Counted from the stretch's first letter, positions 51,832-60,428 are shown. The stretch is DNA of 64,000 nt from Palsa-965 sp044448685 (GCA_044448685.1 JBIOHC010000016.1:1-64000), one strand, 5' to 3'. The notes: a model not told the origin generated them from the sequence alone. Translations and numbers: made by a program.

Positions 51832-51839
51832 CAAAGGTA
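51832..51839 (-). promoter_or_regulatory. -7 element placed for a leaderless bshC transcript
   Basis: TACCTTTG on the minus strand with 7 bases before the bshC ATG. Confidence 0.58.
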
Positions 51840-51852
51840 GGTGATAAAACTG

Positions 51853-51860
51853 TAATTTTG
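51853..51860 (+). promoter_or_regulatory. -7 element of the NUDIX gene
   Basis: TAATTTTG, 16 bases before the NUDIX ATG at 51877 and only 13 bases from the opposing bshC element. Confidence 0.58.
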
Positions 51861-51876
51861 GCCCTTAAACTGTACC

Positions 51877-52449
51877 ATGCCTTCAGAAAACGAAAACCCC
51901 TGGAAGACCCTGCATTCAGAGCAGGTATATGAGTCGCCCTGGATTCGTATCACCAGACACGATGTCCTGAATCCGTCCGGAAATCCCGGCACTTACTCAG
52001 TCGTTCATTTTAAGAACCTGGCAATCGGTGTTCTGGCACTTGATGAAGAACACAATACCTGGCTGGTGGGTCAGTACCGCTATCCTATTGAACAATACAG
52101 CTGGGAAATACCCGAAGGAGGAGGACTCCGGGATATACCACCCCTTGAATCGGCTCAGCGTGAATTAAAAGAAGAAACAGGAATAGAGGCCCGGAAATGG
52201 ACCCTGATCCAGACCATGCATCTGAGTAATTCAGCCACCGATGAATACTGCCTTTTATACCTGGCCCAGGATCTTACTTTTGGGGAAAGCGAACCGGAAG
52301 ACACAGAACAACTGGAGGTGCGTAAAATTCCGTTTGAAACGCTTTACAAGGAAGTTTTGGACGGGAAAATAACAGACAGTCTGACTGTTACGGCTGTATT
52401 GAAGGTGAAGCTGATGATGGTGGAGGGGGAAGTATTGCTGACTACTTGA
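51877..52449 (+). CDS. NUDIX hydrolase, ADP-ribose pyrophosphatase-like
   Basis: A 190-residue cytosolic hydrolase. The N-terminal strand pattern (YESPWIRITRHDV) and QYRYPIEQYSWEIPEGG are typical of ADP-sugar pyrophosphatases. The Nudix box runs G81-x5-I87-x7-R95-E96-L97-x-E99-E100-x-G102: the metal-binding REL-x-EE is complete, but Ile87 replaces the first conserved Glu. ADP-ribose or a related nucleotide sugar is the likely substrate; not proven. It is divergent from bshC with a 52-base shared regulatory gap. Confidence 0.85.
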   Translation: MPSENENPWKTLHSEQVYESPWIRITRHDVLNPSGNPGTYSVVHFKNLAIGVLALDEEHNTWLVGQYRYPIEQYSWEIPEGGGLRDIPPLESAQRELKEETGIEARKWTLIQTMHLSNSATDEYCLLYLAQDLTFGESEPEDTEQLEVRKIPFETLYKEVLDGKITDSLTVTAVLKVKLMMVEGEVLLTT

Positions 52450-52561
52450 TTGAGAAGGAAGTGCGTAGAAAAAGAGACAAATAAAAACAAATGTGAAATT
52501 TTGCGACATACATCCATTGTATTTATTCCAACTCTATTTTTTTCAACAACTTACTATGCCA

Positions 52562-52680
52562 GGGAGATTCCTCAGCTCCGCCTACACTAAAGTTCCGGAC
52601 GCTTACGCCAAAGCTTCAGCGGCGGCGCACGGACAAGTCTGCTGCCCTCAATTCAGCCCCAAGGTGCCTCGGAATGACAA
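52562..52680 (+). repeat. Imperfect intergenic repeat, longer copy
   Basis: Starts GGGAGATTCCTCAGCTCCGC and ends CAGCCCCAAGGTGCCTCGG plus AATGACAA. Its two ends align with the shorter copy at 52858-52916; the middle holds an extra segment of about 60 bases. It lies in the 483-base gene-free gap between the NUDIX gene and the S46 peptidase. Confidence 0.6.
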
Positions 52681-52756
52681 TAAAGGGAAGTGGACATCGC
52701 ACACAGAAGGCGGAGCCTGGATTACTTATGCTAACATGCAAATGCGCGTAAGGCCT

Positions 52757-52840
52757 GACGGCGCTCGATGTCGAGCAGCACGTGGGGCAGGATTCGCGCC
52801 GTCTTGACTTTTTTGGTTCTTTTTGTGTTAAGACAAAAAG
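52757..52840. other. Nested palindromes in the gene-free gap 52450-52932
   Basis: GACGGCGC (52757-52764) pairs with GCGCCGTC (52796-52803). Between them GCTCGA-TG-TCGAGC (52763-52776) forms a smaller hairpin sharing two bases of the outer arm. CTTTTTGT (52819-52826) pairs with ACAAAAAG (52833-52840). The gap has a 104-codon open frame (52493-52807), but it is a translation of these repeats and palindromes, with no recognisable protein. Confidence 0.6.
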
Positions 52841-52857
52841 AATAAAGTCTTATTCAA

Positions 52858-52916
52858 GGAGATTCTTCGCGACGGCTCTCACACTGTCAGCCCCAAGGTC
52901 GCTCAGAATGACAATT
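52858..52916 (+). repeat. Imperfect intergenic repeat, shorter copy
   Basis: Starts GGAGATTCTTCGCGACGGCT and ends CAGCCCCAAGGTCGCTCAG plus AATGACAAT. It is the second copy of the element at 52562-52680 and lies just past the stop codon of the S46 peptidase gene (minus strand). Confidence 0.6.
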
Positions 52917-52932
52917 TCGTTTAAAACTAAAG

Positions 52933-55113
52933 CTACCGTACCAGCTTCATCTCCTCCAGTAAATACCCCGCTCCGCCAATTTTATCAACTACAAAGAGTA
53001 CATACCGTACATCAACGGAAATATTCCGGCAGAAGGAAGGATCGAAAGCCACATCACTCATAGTGCCTTCCCAGCACCGGTCAAAATTCAGACCGATGAG
53101 GCGGCCCTTGCCATCAATGACAGGACTGCCTGAATTGCCTCCGGAAGTATGATTGTTGGCTATGAAGGCTACATGCAGGCTTCCGTCTTTATCGGCGAAA
53201 GAACCGTAATCCTTCTTTTGCCAGAGTGATTTCAGTTTTGGGTCAACCCTGAATTCTTCAATTGTGGAATCTTCTTTCTGCATGATCCCGTCGAGGGTGG
53301 TAAACCATTTATAGCTGACCGCGTCACGGGCTTCATAAGGACGGATATTTCCATAGGCCACACGGAGGGTAAAATTGGCATCGGGATAGTATTTTTTATC
53401 CGGTAATACATCCAGCTGAGCCTGCATATACTGACGGTTCAGAACATCCAGTTTTTTATTGAGACGGGTATAGGTTGGAATAATATCCTTGAAATACATA
53501 TCATAGAGGCTTTTTGTCAATAAACTCACCGGGTCTTTTCGGAATTTTTTCGCATCTCCTGCTTTATACGAATCAAGCATTTTTGTGAGGCGGTCGGGAT
53601 GTGTGAAGATGGATTTACTGTAAACAGCAGCAGCATACGCATCAAAATCTCCTTTGTATTTGGAACGGATTATTTTGAATATACCCGGCTGCAGAGATTC
53701 AGGAACCAATGTTGTATAAAGTTTCAGCAGACTGGCACAGATAGCCTGATCGGTTGGCATATTGTAATCTTTAAAGAAACCGGGTAAGGCGTCTTTCACG
53801 GTCTGGAGTTGTTTCTTTAAGTCGGCATCAACAGGGCTTTTCTGTTCACTTGCTTTGAGAAGATTTTCAAAACCTCCGCAATACCTGACAGCTTCTATAC
53901 CTCCGGCAACTTCATTAAAACAATCAAAATTGAGTTGTATGTACTTCATGCTGTCATACATCGCATAAAGCTGAGGGAGCAAAGTAGTGTATGCCTTGAA
54001 CTTGTCACCGCTGTGATTTACCTTACCCTGAAACAATGCTTCCTGTGCGCGTTTTTTCTCTATCTCCTTATACCTTGCCAGGCCTCCCATTTCCCCATCC
54101 CATTTCTTCCAGGCGTTAGCTACTCCGCTTTGTTTGGATGCATACTGGATATGCACCTTCTCACTGGCTCTCATATCACGATCCATCACATCCAGTCTTG
54201 TCCTGCGTATCTTGACCCGTGCCGGATCGGACACATTCTGTATCAGGTCCACCGCTTTGGAGCAGAGGTATTCATTGGACCGGGCCGGAAATCCATACAC
54301 CATCGTAAAATCTCCTTCCTGTACACCTTGCAGGGATACCGGGAAAAAGTATTTGGGTGTATAGGGTATATTGTCGGGTGAGTATTCGGCCGGTTCATTG
54401 TTCTTGTTGGCATAGATACGGAAGATTGAGAAATCTCCTGTATGTCTGGGCCATACCCAGTTATCGGCATCGGCTCCGAACTTGCCTATGGAAGAAGGAG
54501 GCGCTCCGACGAGACGAATGTCTTTGAATGTTTCGGTGACAAACATAAAATACTGGTTGCCGTTGTAAAAAGCCCGGATGAATGCTTCATAATGTGTTCC
54601 TTTTATGGCTTCCTTGCCGGCCAGCACTGAATTTACCTTAATGATGGAGTCTCTTACAGTTTCTGAAGGAGAAGCAGGCATATTGGCCAGGACACGGGCT
54701 GTGACATCTTCCATCCTCACAATAAAGGTGACAGTGAGGCCCGGGTTGGGAAGTTCATCCGCTGCTTTAGCTGCCCAGAATCCATTGAGGAGATAATCAT
54801 GCTCGAGTGTACTGTGAGCCTGTATCTGACCGAAGCCGCAATGGTGATTGGTGAGGAGCAGGCCTTTACCGGAAATTAGTTCGGCCGTGCATCCTCCTCC
54901 GAACTGCACCACCCCATCTTTCATGGAACTGTGATTGATGCTGTAAACATCTTCCGCTTTCAATTGAAAGCCTTTCATTTCCATATCCTTTTGATTGAGC
55001 TGCTCCAGCAGCAACGGCAACCACATGCCTTCATCGGCTTTCAACAGCGAGGCATTCAGGAAAAATAATAACAGGAACGGGGAAAGAATGTATGATCGGA
55101 ATCCGGATAGCAT
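52933..55113 (-). CDS. S46-family dipeptidyl-peptidase (DPP7/DPP11 type)
   Basis: Exported serine exopeptidase that releases dipeptides in the periplasm. It is 726 residues with a signal peptide (about 1-26, ending LLKA). The first mature residues DEGMWLPLLLEQLN and KDGVVQFGGGCTAELIS are typical. The catalytic His is in LLLTNHHCGFGQIQ, and the catalytic Ser is Ser661 in GGNSGSPVIDGKGRLIGLNF. Eighteen residues on is Arg679 (NFDRCWEG), the position that is Arg in Asp/Glu-specific DPP11 and Gly in hydrophobic-specific DPP7, so acidic P1 specificity is predicted. The minus-strand neighbour upstream encodes a SiaC-like protein. Confidence 0.9.
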   Translation of the reverse strand: MLSGFRSYILSPFLLLFFLNASLLKADEGMWLPLLLEQLNQKDMEMKGFQLKAEDVYSINHSSMKDGVVQFGGGCTAELISGKGLLLTNHHCGFGQIQAHSTLEHDYLLNGFWAAKAADELPNPGLTVTFIVRMEDVTARVLANMPASPSETVRDSIIKVNSVLAGKEAIKGTHYEAFIRAFYNGNQYFMFVTETFKDIRLVGAPPSSIGKFGADADNWVWPRHTGDFSIFRIYANKNNEPAEYSPDNIPYTPKYFFPVSLQGVQEGDFTMVYGFPARSNEYLCSKAVDLIQNVSDPARVKIRRTRLDVMDRDMRASEKVHIQYASKQSGVANAWKKWDGEMGGLARYKEIEKKRAQEALFQGKVNHSGDKFKAYTTLLPQLYAMYDSMKYIQLNFDCFNEVAGGIEAVRYCGGFENLLKASEQKSPVDADLKKQLQTVKDALPGFFKDYNMPTDQAICASLLKLYTTLVPESLQPGIFKIIRSKYKGDFDAYAAAVYSKSIFTHPDRLTKMLDSYKAGDAKKFRKDPVSLLTKSLYDMYFKDIIPTYTRLNKKLDVLNRQYMQAQLDVLPDKKYYPDANFTLRVAYGNIRPYEARDAVSYKWFTTLDGIMQKEDSTIEEFRVDPKLKSLWQKKDYGSFADKDGSLHVAFIANNHTSGGNSGSPVIDGKGRLIGLNFDRCWEGTMSDVAFDPSFCRNISVDVRYVLFVVDKIGGAGYLLEEMKLVR

Positions 55114-55150
55114 GAGCTTGTTTTTTTCCGGATAAAAGTAAAGAAAAAAA

Positions 55151-55555
55151 TCAGGTGGTCAGCTCGTGGGGTATGTGATCGGGAGCATGTACTTTTTTAA
55201 ACTCAAAGGGGATATGAACCATAAAAGCATAATCACGGCCGGCGCTTAGGATATAGGCATCGCAGTAACACCAGGTCACTTTGACCTTATGCCCGGCTTC
55301 ATGCATCTGGTTAAGTGTGTACAACATAAACAGAAGGGCCTTGGAAGTACTCAGATTGAAATATTCCAGATTGATTACCAGATCTGTTTCCTTGTTTGGT
55401 TTTTTGGAATAAACATCCAGCCAGCTAAGTACAGGATCAAAGAATTCCTTACCGTTCTCAGGCAGGGAGCTTCCACTGATATGAAAGAGTTGCTCTTCAG
55501 GATTAAAAATGATGGAAGGAAGTGTTTTACCGCCACTTAAAGCAAATCCGCTCAT
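55151..55555 (-). CDS. SiaC-family (DUF1987) regulatory phosphoprotein
   Basis: A 134-residue cytosolic protein. SLPENGKEFFDPVLSWLDVY, then LVINLEYFNLSTSKALLFML and GHKVKVTWCYCDAYILSAGRDY match the DUF1987 fold, a small STAS-like protein. In Pseudomonas SiaC is switched by phosphorylation of a Thr in the corresponding YFNTSxSK loop and controls a diguanylate cyclase; here the loop is YFNLSTSK, so the residue aligned by eye is Leu with Ser and Thr next to it. No kinase or phosphatase partner is adjacent. The 148 bases upstream, between this gene and rimO, hold no other gene. Confidence 0.75.
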   Translation of the reverse strand: MSGFALSGGKTLPSIIFNPEEQLFHISGSSLPENGKEFFDPVLSWLDVYSKKPNKETDLVINLEYFNLSTSKALLFMLYTLNQMHEAGHKVKVTWCYCDAYILSAGRDYAFMVHIPFEFKKVHAPDHIPHELTT

Positions 55556-55703
55556 TCGTTATGTGCTTCAGATTAGAATAACTAAAGTAATGAAGCACCT
55601 GCTCAATGTCAAACAAATTAGACCTTCCCCCCTATCTGTCTGCTGAAAGACCTGTTTCCTTCGCCGAGCACTATACTGATTCCGTTTATATAAACCAATA
55701 TTC

Positions 55704-57014
55704 CTATACCGGATCACCAAACAGATCGAAATCCTCCGTCCGCTTGATGAGGATATTGGCAAAGTCCCCTACTCTTAAAAAATGAGGACCTGCATCAACC
55801 AGTACTTCGTTATCCACTTCCGGGGAGTCCGACTCTGTGCGGCCAATAAAGTAATTGCCTTCTTTCCGGTCTATCAATACTTTATAGGTTTTTCCTATTT
55901 TCTGACGGTTCAGATCGGCTGAAATATCCTGTTGAATCTGCATCACGGCTTCAGCCCTTTCCTGTTTAACCTGTGCGGGAACATCATCTTTCAAGGCGAA
56001 TGCTCCGGTATTTTCTTCATGTGAATAGGTGAAACATCCCAGTCGCTCAAAACGGGTCTCTTCCACCCATTTCAGCATTTCCTCATGATCCTTCTCTGTT
56101 TCACCTGGGTAACCGGTTATAAGCGTGGTACGGATTGTGATACCCGGAACTTTCTGCCTGATAGTATCTACCAGTTCAATTGTTTTTTGTTTGGTCGTTC
56201 CCCTTTTCATACTCTTGAGCATGGCATCTGAAATATGCTGCAGGGGCATATCAATATATTTGCAGATCTTCTCCTGTCTGTTCATGACATCAAGTACATC
56301 CATGGGGAAACCGGAAGGAAAGGCATAATGAAGACGAACCCAGTCTATGCCCTCCACTTCGGAGAGCTTTTCAAGCAGTTCAGCCAGGCGTCTTTCTTTA
56401 TACAAATCCAGTCCATAATAGGTGGAATCCTGGGCTATTACAATTAGTTCACGGGTACCATTCTTCGCCAGCCAGCGGGCCTGTTCAACAAGTTTTTCAA
56501 TGGGGATAGAAATATGCTTACCCCGCATAATCGGAATGGCACAGAAGGAACAGGGTCTGTCGCATCCTTCCGAAATCTTGAAGAATGCAAAATGAACAGG
56601 GGTTGTCAGTACGCGCTCACCGAGGAGCTCATGTTTATAATCGGCTTTAAGTGATTTCAGCAAACGGGGAAGATCACGCGTTCCGAAATAGGCATCCACT
56701 TCCGGAATATCTTTTTCAAGTTCAGGTTTATAGCGTTCACTCAGGCATCCGGTAACATAGAGCTTGTCAATGACACCTTCTTTACGGGCTGCAGCAAAAC
56801 GCAGTATGGTATCAATACTCTCTTTTTTTGCATTTTCAATGAATCCGCAGGTGTTGATGATGACAATGCCGGAATCATCCTTCGTGCTTTCATGTACAAC
56901 ATCAAAACGGTTCGCTTTCAGCTGACCCATCAGCACTTCACTGTCATAGATATTTTTAGAACATCCCAGGGTAACAATGTTGACTTTATTCTTCTTAATG
57001 GTTTTTGTTTTCAA
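55704..57014 (-). CDS. rimO: Ribosomal protein S12 methylthiotransferase RimO
   Basis: Radical-SAM enzyme that methylthiolates the S12 aspartate. It is 436 residues. The N-terminal UPF0004 domain has its cluster cysteines in TLGCSKN (C18), INTCGF and VTGCLSERY. The radical-SAM motif is CDRPCSFC in SEGCDRPCSFCAIP, and a TRAM domain ends the protein (KVLIDRKEGNYFIGRTESDSPEVDNEV region). LGCSKNIYDSE and the CAIP after the SAM motif favour RimO over MiaB. The start is TTG at 57014: no ATG lies upstream in frame and the next Met is after C18. The upstream membrane-protein gene ends 20 bases away. Confidence 0.93.
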   Translation of the reverse strand: MKTKTIKKNKVNIVTLGCSKNIYDSEVLMGQLKANRFDVVHESTKDDSGIVIINTCGFIENAKKESIDTILRFAAARKEGVIDKLYVTGCLSERYKPELEKDIPEVDAYFGTRDLPRLLKSLKADYKHELLGERVLTTPVHFAFFKISEGCDRPCSFCAIPIMRGKHISIPIEKLVEQARWLAKNGTRELIVIAQDSTYYGLDLYKERRLAELLEKLSEVEGIDWVRLHYAFPSGFPMDVLDVMNRQEKICKYIDMPLQHISDAMLKSMKRGTTKQKTIELVDTIRQKVPGITIRTTLITGYPGETEKDHEEMLKWVEETRFERLGCFTYSHEENTGAFALKDDVPAQVKQERAEAVMQIQQDISADLNRQKIGKTYKVLIDRKEGNYFIGRTESDSPEVDNEVLVDAGPHFLRVGDFANILIKRTEDFDLFGDPV

Positions 57015-57034
57015 TTCAGGGGAGGATATAGGAA

Positions 57035-57475
57035 TCAGACGATGTCTTCAGATCTGTTACGGGGAATAGGTTCGTAGATTATAACAAAAACAAGGGCAAT
57101 GATAATCCCGCCGAAGATCTGTTCAAATAGCTGCCAGGGAATATCAATCGCCATATCTCCAAGGGATATGTGTTTGGAAAAGGAAACACCTATGACAAGT
57201 GCAAACATATAAAACAGCAGACCCGTAACGGCTCCGCAAACGATTCCACGGATAAAAAAATTCTGTAAGGTATGTATCACAAATTGCAGGGTGTAAAGTT
57301 TAGTGAGCACCATTCCAATAGCCAGATAAACGACAGTGGAAGCAACAAGATAAATGCCTTTGGGATAACTCAGATTGGCTATATCATTCAGAAAGATTCC
57401 ATGCCATACATAGGAGAGCCCCCACATCAATACCGATGAGAGCATCCAGGAAAGCAGGAATCTGCGGGTGAGCAT
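57035..57475 (-). CDS. Four-helix membrane protein, unknown function
   Basis: A 146-residue integral membrane protein with four hydrophobic helices (about 7-25, 42-60, 73-97 and 118-138) and a charged C-terminus (EPIPRNRSEDIV). WGLSYVWHGIFLND near the start and LTKLYTLQF between helices are the only distinctive words. I do not recognise a family with confidence. It is upstream of rimO, 20 bases away, and probably cotranscribed from the TAAATTTG element at 57499-57506. Confidence 0.62.
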   Translation of the reverse strand: MLTRRFLLSWMLSSVLMWGLSYVWHGIFLNDIANLSYPKGIYLVASTVVYLAIGMVLTKLYTLQFVIHTLQNFFIRGIVCGAVTGLLFYMFALVIGVSFSKHISLGDMAIDIPWQLFEQIFGGIIIALVFVIIYEPIPRNRSEDIV

Positions 57476-57498
57476 GGTTTGGATGTTTGACTAACATG

Positions 57499-57506
57499 CA
57501 AATTTA
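57499..57506 (-). promoter_or_regulatory. -7 element of the membrane protein-rimO unit
   Basis: TAAATTTG on the minus strand, 23 bases before the ATG at 57475. Confidence 0.52.
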
Positions 57507-57586
57507 CCGATTTTTTTTCGGATCCGTAAATGCCCTTTTGACCGGTAATAGTTATTATTTGCGAATATTCTTAAATTTACAACATC

Positions 57587-59188
57587 ATGATACGAAAGCC
57601 TGCTTTATTTATGGTCGCCGGGATGCTGTTGTTACTTGCCGGAGCTTGCCGTAAAAGCGGTGCATCCTGGGACAGTGATATAAGCACTCCTATATTCAAA
57701 ACAACTTTCGGGATAAACAAACTTATTTCCGATTCACTTCTCCATAAAAACACCGATTCTAGCCTGACCCTTGTTTTCAGTAAAAGCCTGGCCAACTATG
57801 CGTTAGACAGCCTCGTTCATATTCCGGACACAACAGTAAACAACGGATATGGTATTCCAATAGCCACCGTATTCACAGGTGGTCAAAGCATTACACCCGG
57901 CACACCGAATATTACGGCCTACCCGCTGCATGGTGTAGGACTTAAAACAGCTTTTTTACGCACAGGAACCATGCGGGTCACAATACGGAATAAGGTACAT
58001 TCAAAGATCCAGGTAACCTATCAGATTCCGAGTGCGAGCCTTAATTCCGTGCCTTTTCTTGTCACCGTAATGGTTCCTGCTGCATCCGGCAGTACAGAAG
58101 GTGTTTATACGGCCGATTATAATCTGCAAAGTTATACGCTTGATCTGAGCGGCCCTGCCCGTAACAGTATCAACACTGTTGTTACTCAGGTCAATGCGAT
58201 TATTGATCCTGCCACAACCTCGGTACTGGTAAACCCGGGCGATAGTCTCGTTATCAAATCTACGTTTGTGAATATGGTGCCGGGTTATGCCAAGGGTTAT
58301 TTCGGACAAGCCACTCAGCATATAGGCCCTGCAGAAAGCCCATTCAGTATTTTCAGCAAATTTACATCGGGAAGCCTGCTTTTGCAAAGTGTTCAGCTCA
58401 ACTTTCATATTGAGAATGGTATAGGGGTGGATGCCAGACTAATGATTCCGGATATCTATTCCAAAAACTCAAGAACCGGCAGTGTGGTGCATCTGACCGG
58501 TCCGATCATTAATTCTCCCATCAATATCAACAGAGCGATTGAAACATTCTCAAACCCTCCTGAAATTCCTTCTCTTTATTCCAATATGCTCAATAACGGA
58601 AATTCCAATATCAAGGCCCTTATTGAGAATATGCCCGATAAAATAGGCTATCAGCTGAACCTGACTCCTGACCCTTTGGGGAATGTAAGCGGGTATAATG
58701 ACTTTGTTTATTATGGCTATGGGCTTCAAGCGGGTCTTGACTTGCAGGTTCCTTTAGCACTCGTTGCCACAAACCTTACTCTGGCCGATACACTTGCTGT
58801 TAACTTCGATAAGGAATCATCCAATATCAGCCGCCTGCATCAATGCAACCTTACCCTGTATGCATCCAACGGTTTCCCGCTTAGCGCAGGCTTACAACTC
58901 TATATGGTCAATGATCACAATACCGTTACGGATTCCCTTATGGGAGCGGCTAACCTCATAGGCCCTGCCCCACTCGATCTCAATCTGAAAGCTGTGGGAA
59001 AGCAGGAATCGGTGTTGCTTATCCCTGTTCCTGCTTCTAAAATCAGCAACCTGGTTCATGCACGCAAACTAATCATTACGGCACGGTTCAATACATCTTC
59101 CAATCCTGCTTATCTGAAAATATACGATTCCTATGAAATGGATTTCCGCCTTACCGGAGATTTCAATTACACGATCAAAGTCAATTAA
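57587..59188 (+). CDS. Large putative lipoprotein, unknown function
   Basis: A 533-residue exported protein. The N-terminus MIRKPALFMVAGMLLLLAGAC has a lipobox-like end with Cys21 followed by RKSG. The rest is Ser/Thr/Asn-rich and beta-strand-rich without cysteines, containing repeated phrases of the type LVINPGDSLVIKSTF, ADTLAVNFDKESSN and PVPASKISNLVHARKLIITARF that resemble adhesin-like beta-sandwich domains. It is the first gene of a three-gene set: one base separates its TAA from the GTG of the next gene. Surface or outer-membrane periplasmic-face location is inferred. Function unknown. Confidence 0.7.
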   Translation: MIRKPALFMVAGMLLLLAGACRKSGASWDSDISTPIFKTTFGINKLISDSLLHKNTDSSLTLVFSKSLANYALDSLVHIPDTTVNNGYGIPIATVFTGGQSITPGTPNITAYPLHGVGLKTAFLRTGTMRVTIRNKVHSKIQVTYQIPSASLNSVPFLVTVMVPAASGSTEGVYTADYNLQSYTLDLSGPARNSINTVVTQVNAIIDPATTSVLVNPGDSLVIKSTFVNMVPGYAKGYFGQATQHIGPAESPFSIFSKFTSGSLLLQSVQLNFHIENGIGVDARLMIPDIYSKNSRTGSVVHLTGPIINSPININRAIETFSNPPEIPSLYSNMLNNGNSNIKALIENMPDKIGYQLNLTPDPLGNVSGYNDFVYYGYGLQAGLDLQVPLALVATNLTLADTLAVNFDKESSNISRLHQCNLTLYASNGFPLSAGLQLYMVNDHNTVTDSLMGAANLIGPAPLDLNLKAVGKQESVLLIPVPASKISNLVHARKLIITARFNTSSNPAYLKIYDSYEMDFRLTGDFNYTIKVN

Positions 59189-59189
59189 T

Positions 59190-60428
59190 GTGAAGCAGGT
59201 TATACTCGGTTTGTTTTTACTAGGGGTCTGGAATGGGTATGGACAGGAGCAGAATCCTTTTTTTACGCGTTCATCCGATTCTACGGTTAAGCAGGAAACA
59301 GGTGTTTTTGCGGATTATTATGTGGGGTCAAATGCCATCACCAACAGTTTTGTTAACCGCTTCTTTATGGGTGGTTTTATCGATGACAAACTGAAAAAGC
59401 AAGTGGAAGGCCGGCTTCAAAAGATGAACTACCTTGGCGGAGATATCAATGAAGGCCTCTGGTATTCCCATCGTATTGATTCAGGGATGAGCAAGGGAAA
59501 ATTTTCCTGGTTTATTTCCGTCCGGAGCCGCCAGCATGCCGACTTTGCTTACAGTAAGGATCTGTTCAAAGTTTGTTTTGAAGGCAATGATGCTTACAAA
59601 GGGCAAACGGCCGATTTCAACGGGTTTCAACTGAACACGATACAATACCAGCAGTTCCAGGCCGGTATTGCAGGCCCGCATTTTGGCATTGCATTATCGG
59701 TGTACAACGGATCCCAATACCAGCAGCTTCATGCACCGACAGCCCAGCTGTTCACCAGCCAGGCAGGCGATTATCTTGATTTTACAACCCGCTATTCCAT
59801 GACTGTCTCAGATCCGAAGAGCACCTCCCCTTTTGCAAACAATGGTTTGGGTGCAGGGCTTGATTTCTATTATCATGCCCCACTCTATATCGAAACAAAA
59901 AGAAAAGGTGAAGTATTCCTCGAATGTTCAGATATAGGGTTTATCACCTGGAACCGTAAGACCAACCATTATGCCGGAGATACCATGTACCATTTTGACG
60001 GCTTTGCCATTAATAATGCCTTCCAGCTCGCAGATACTTCAGTGCATTATTCAGCCAAAACCATTCTGAATGCACATGTGCAATCACAGAGCTATTATAC
60101 CTCTTTCCTGCCAGGCAATATGAATATTTCCTATGTCCCCGATGGAAAAATCTGGCAGTTTGTGCCCGGCATTCGTTTGCGCTATGCCGCCAACTACAAG
60201 CCTTTTGAATATTTACAGCTCCGGTATCATATACGGAGCAAAATAACGTTGAATATAGAGCTTGGTTACGGAGGGTATGCCGGACTTCAAAGCGCATTAT
60301 CTGTCCAGGCCAAACTGTTCAAAGGTTTGCACCTGAAAGCCGGAACATACAATTTTGCAGGCTATATCATTCCTGCTTTTACATGTGGTCAGGGCGCTTA
60401 TGTTTCCATCGTTAAACTTTTCCACTAG
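59190..60428 (+). CDS. Predicted outer-membrane beta-barrel protein
   Basis: A 412-residue protein starting with GTG at 59190, which gives a signal peptide (VKQVILGLFLLGVWNGYGQ). An open frame extends upstream to 59133, but it overlaps the lipoprotein gene and lacks a signal. The mature part has VGSNAITNSFVNRFFMGGFIDD and alternating aromatic/hydrophobic strands (YQQFQAGIAGPHFGIALSVYN, PLYIETKRKGEVFLECSDIGF), and ends in VSIVKLFH, consistent with an outer-membrane barrel whose last strand ends near an aromatic residue. I recall such GGFID/SNA(I/L)T proteins as conserved in Bacteroidota but cannot name the family. The next gene starts directly after the stop. Confidence 0.68.
   Translation: MKQVILGLFLLGVWNGYGQEQNPFFTRSSDSTVKQETGVFADYYVGSNAITNSFVNRFFMGGFIDDKLKKQVEGRLQKMNYLGGDINEGLWYSHRIDSGMSKGKFSWFISVRSRQHADFAYSKDLFKVCFEGNDAYKGQTADFNGFQLNTIQYQQFQAGIAGPHFGIALSVYNGSQYQQLHAPTAQLFTSQAGDYLDFTTRYSMTVSDPKSTSPFANNGLGAGLDFYYHAPLYIETKRKGEVFLECSDIGFITWNRKTNHYAGDTMYHFDGFAINNAFQLADTSVHYSAKTILNAHVQSQSYYTSFLPGNMNISYVPDGKIWQFVPGIRLRYAANYKPFEYLQLRYHIRSKITLNIELGYGGYAGLQSALSVQAKLFKGLHLKAGTYNFAGYIIPAFTCGQGAYVSIVKLFH

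Noticed and set aside
52493..52807. 104-codon open frame in the gap after the NUDIX gene
   Set aside because: It translates intergenic repeats and palindromes, has no conserved motif, and its composition is unlike the neighbouring genes.
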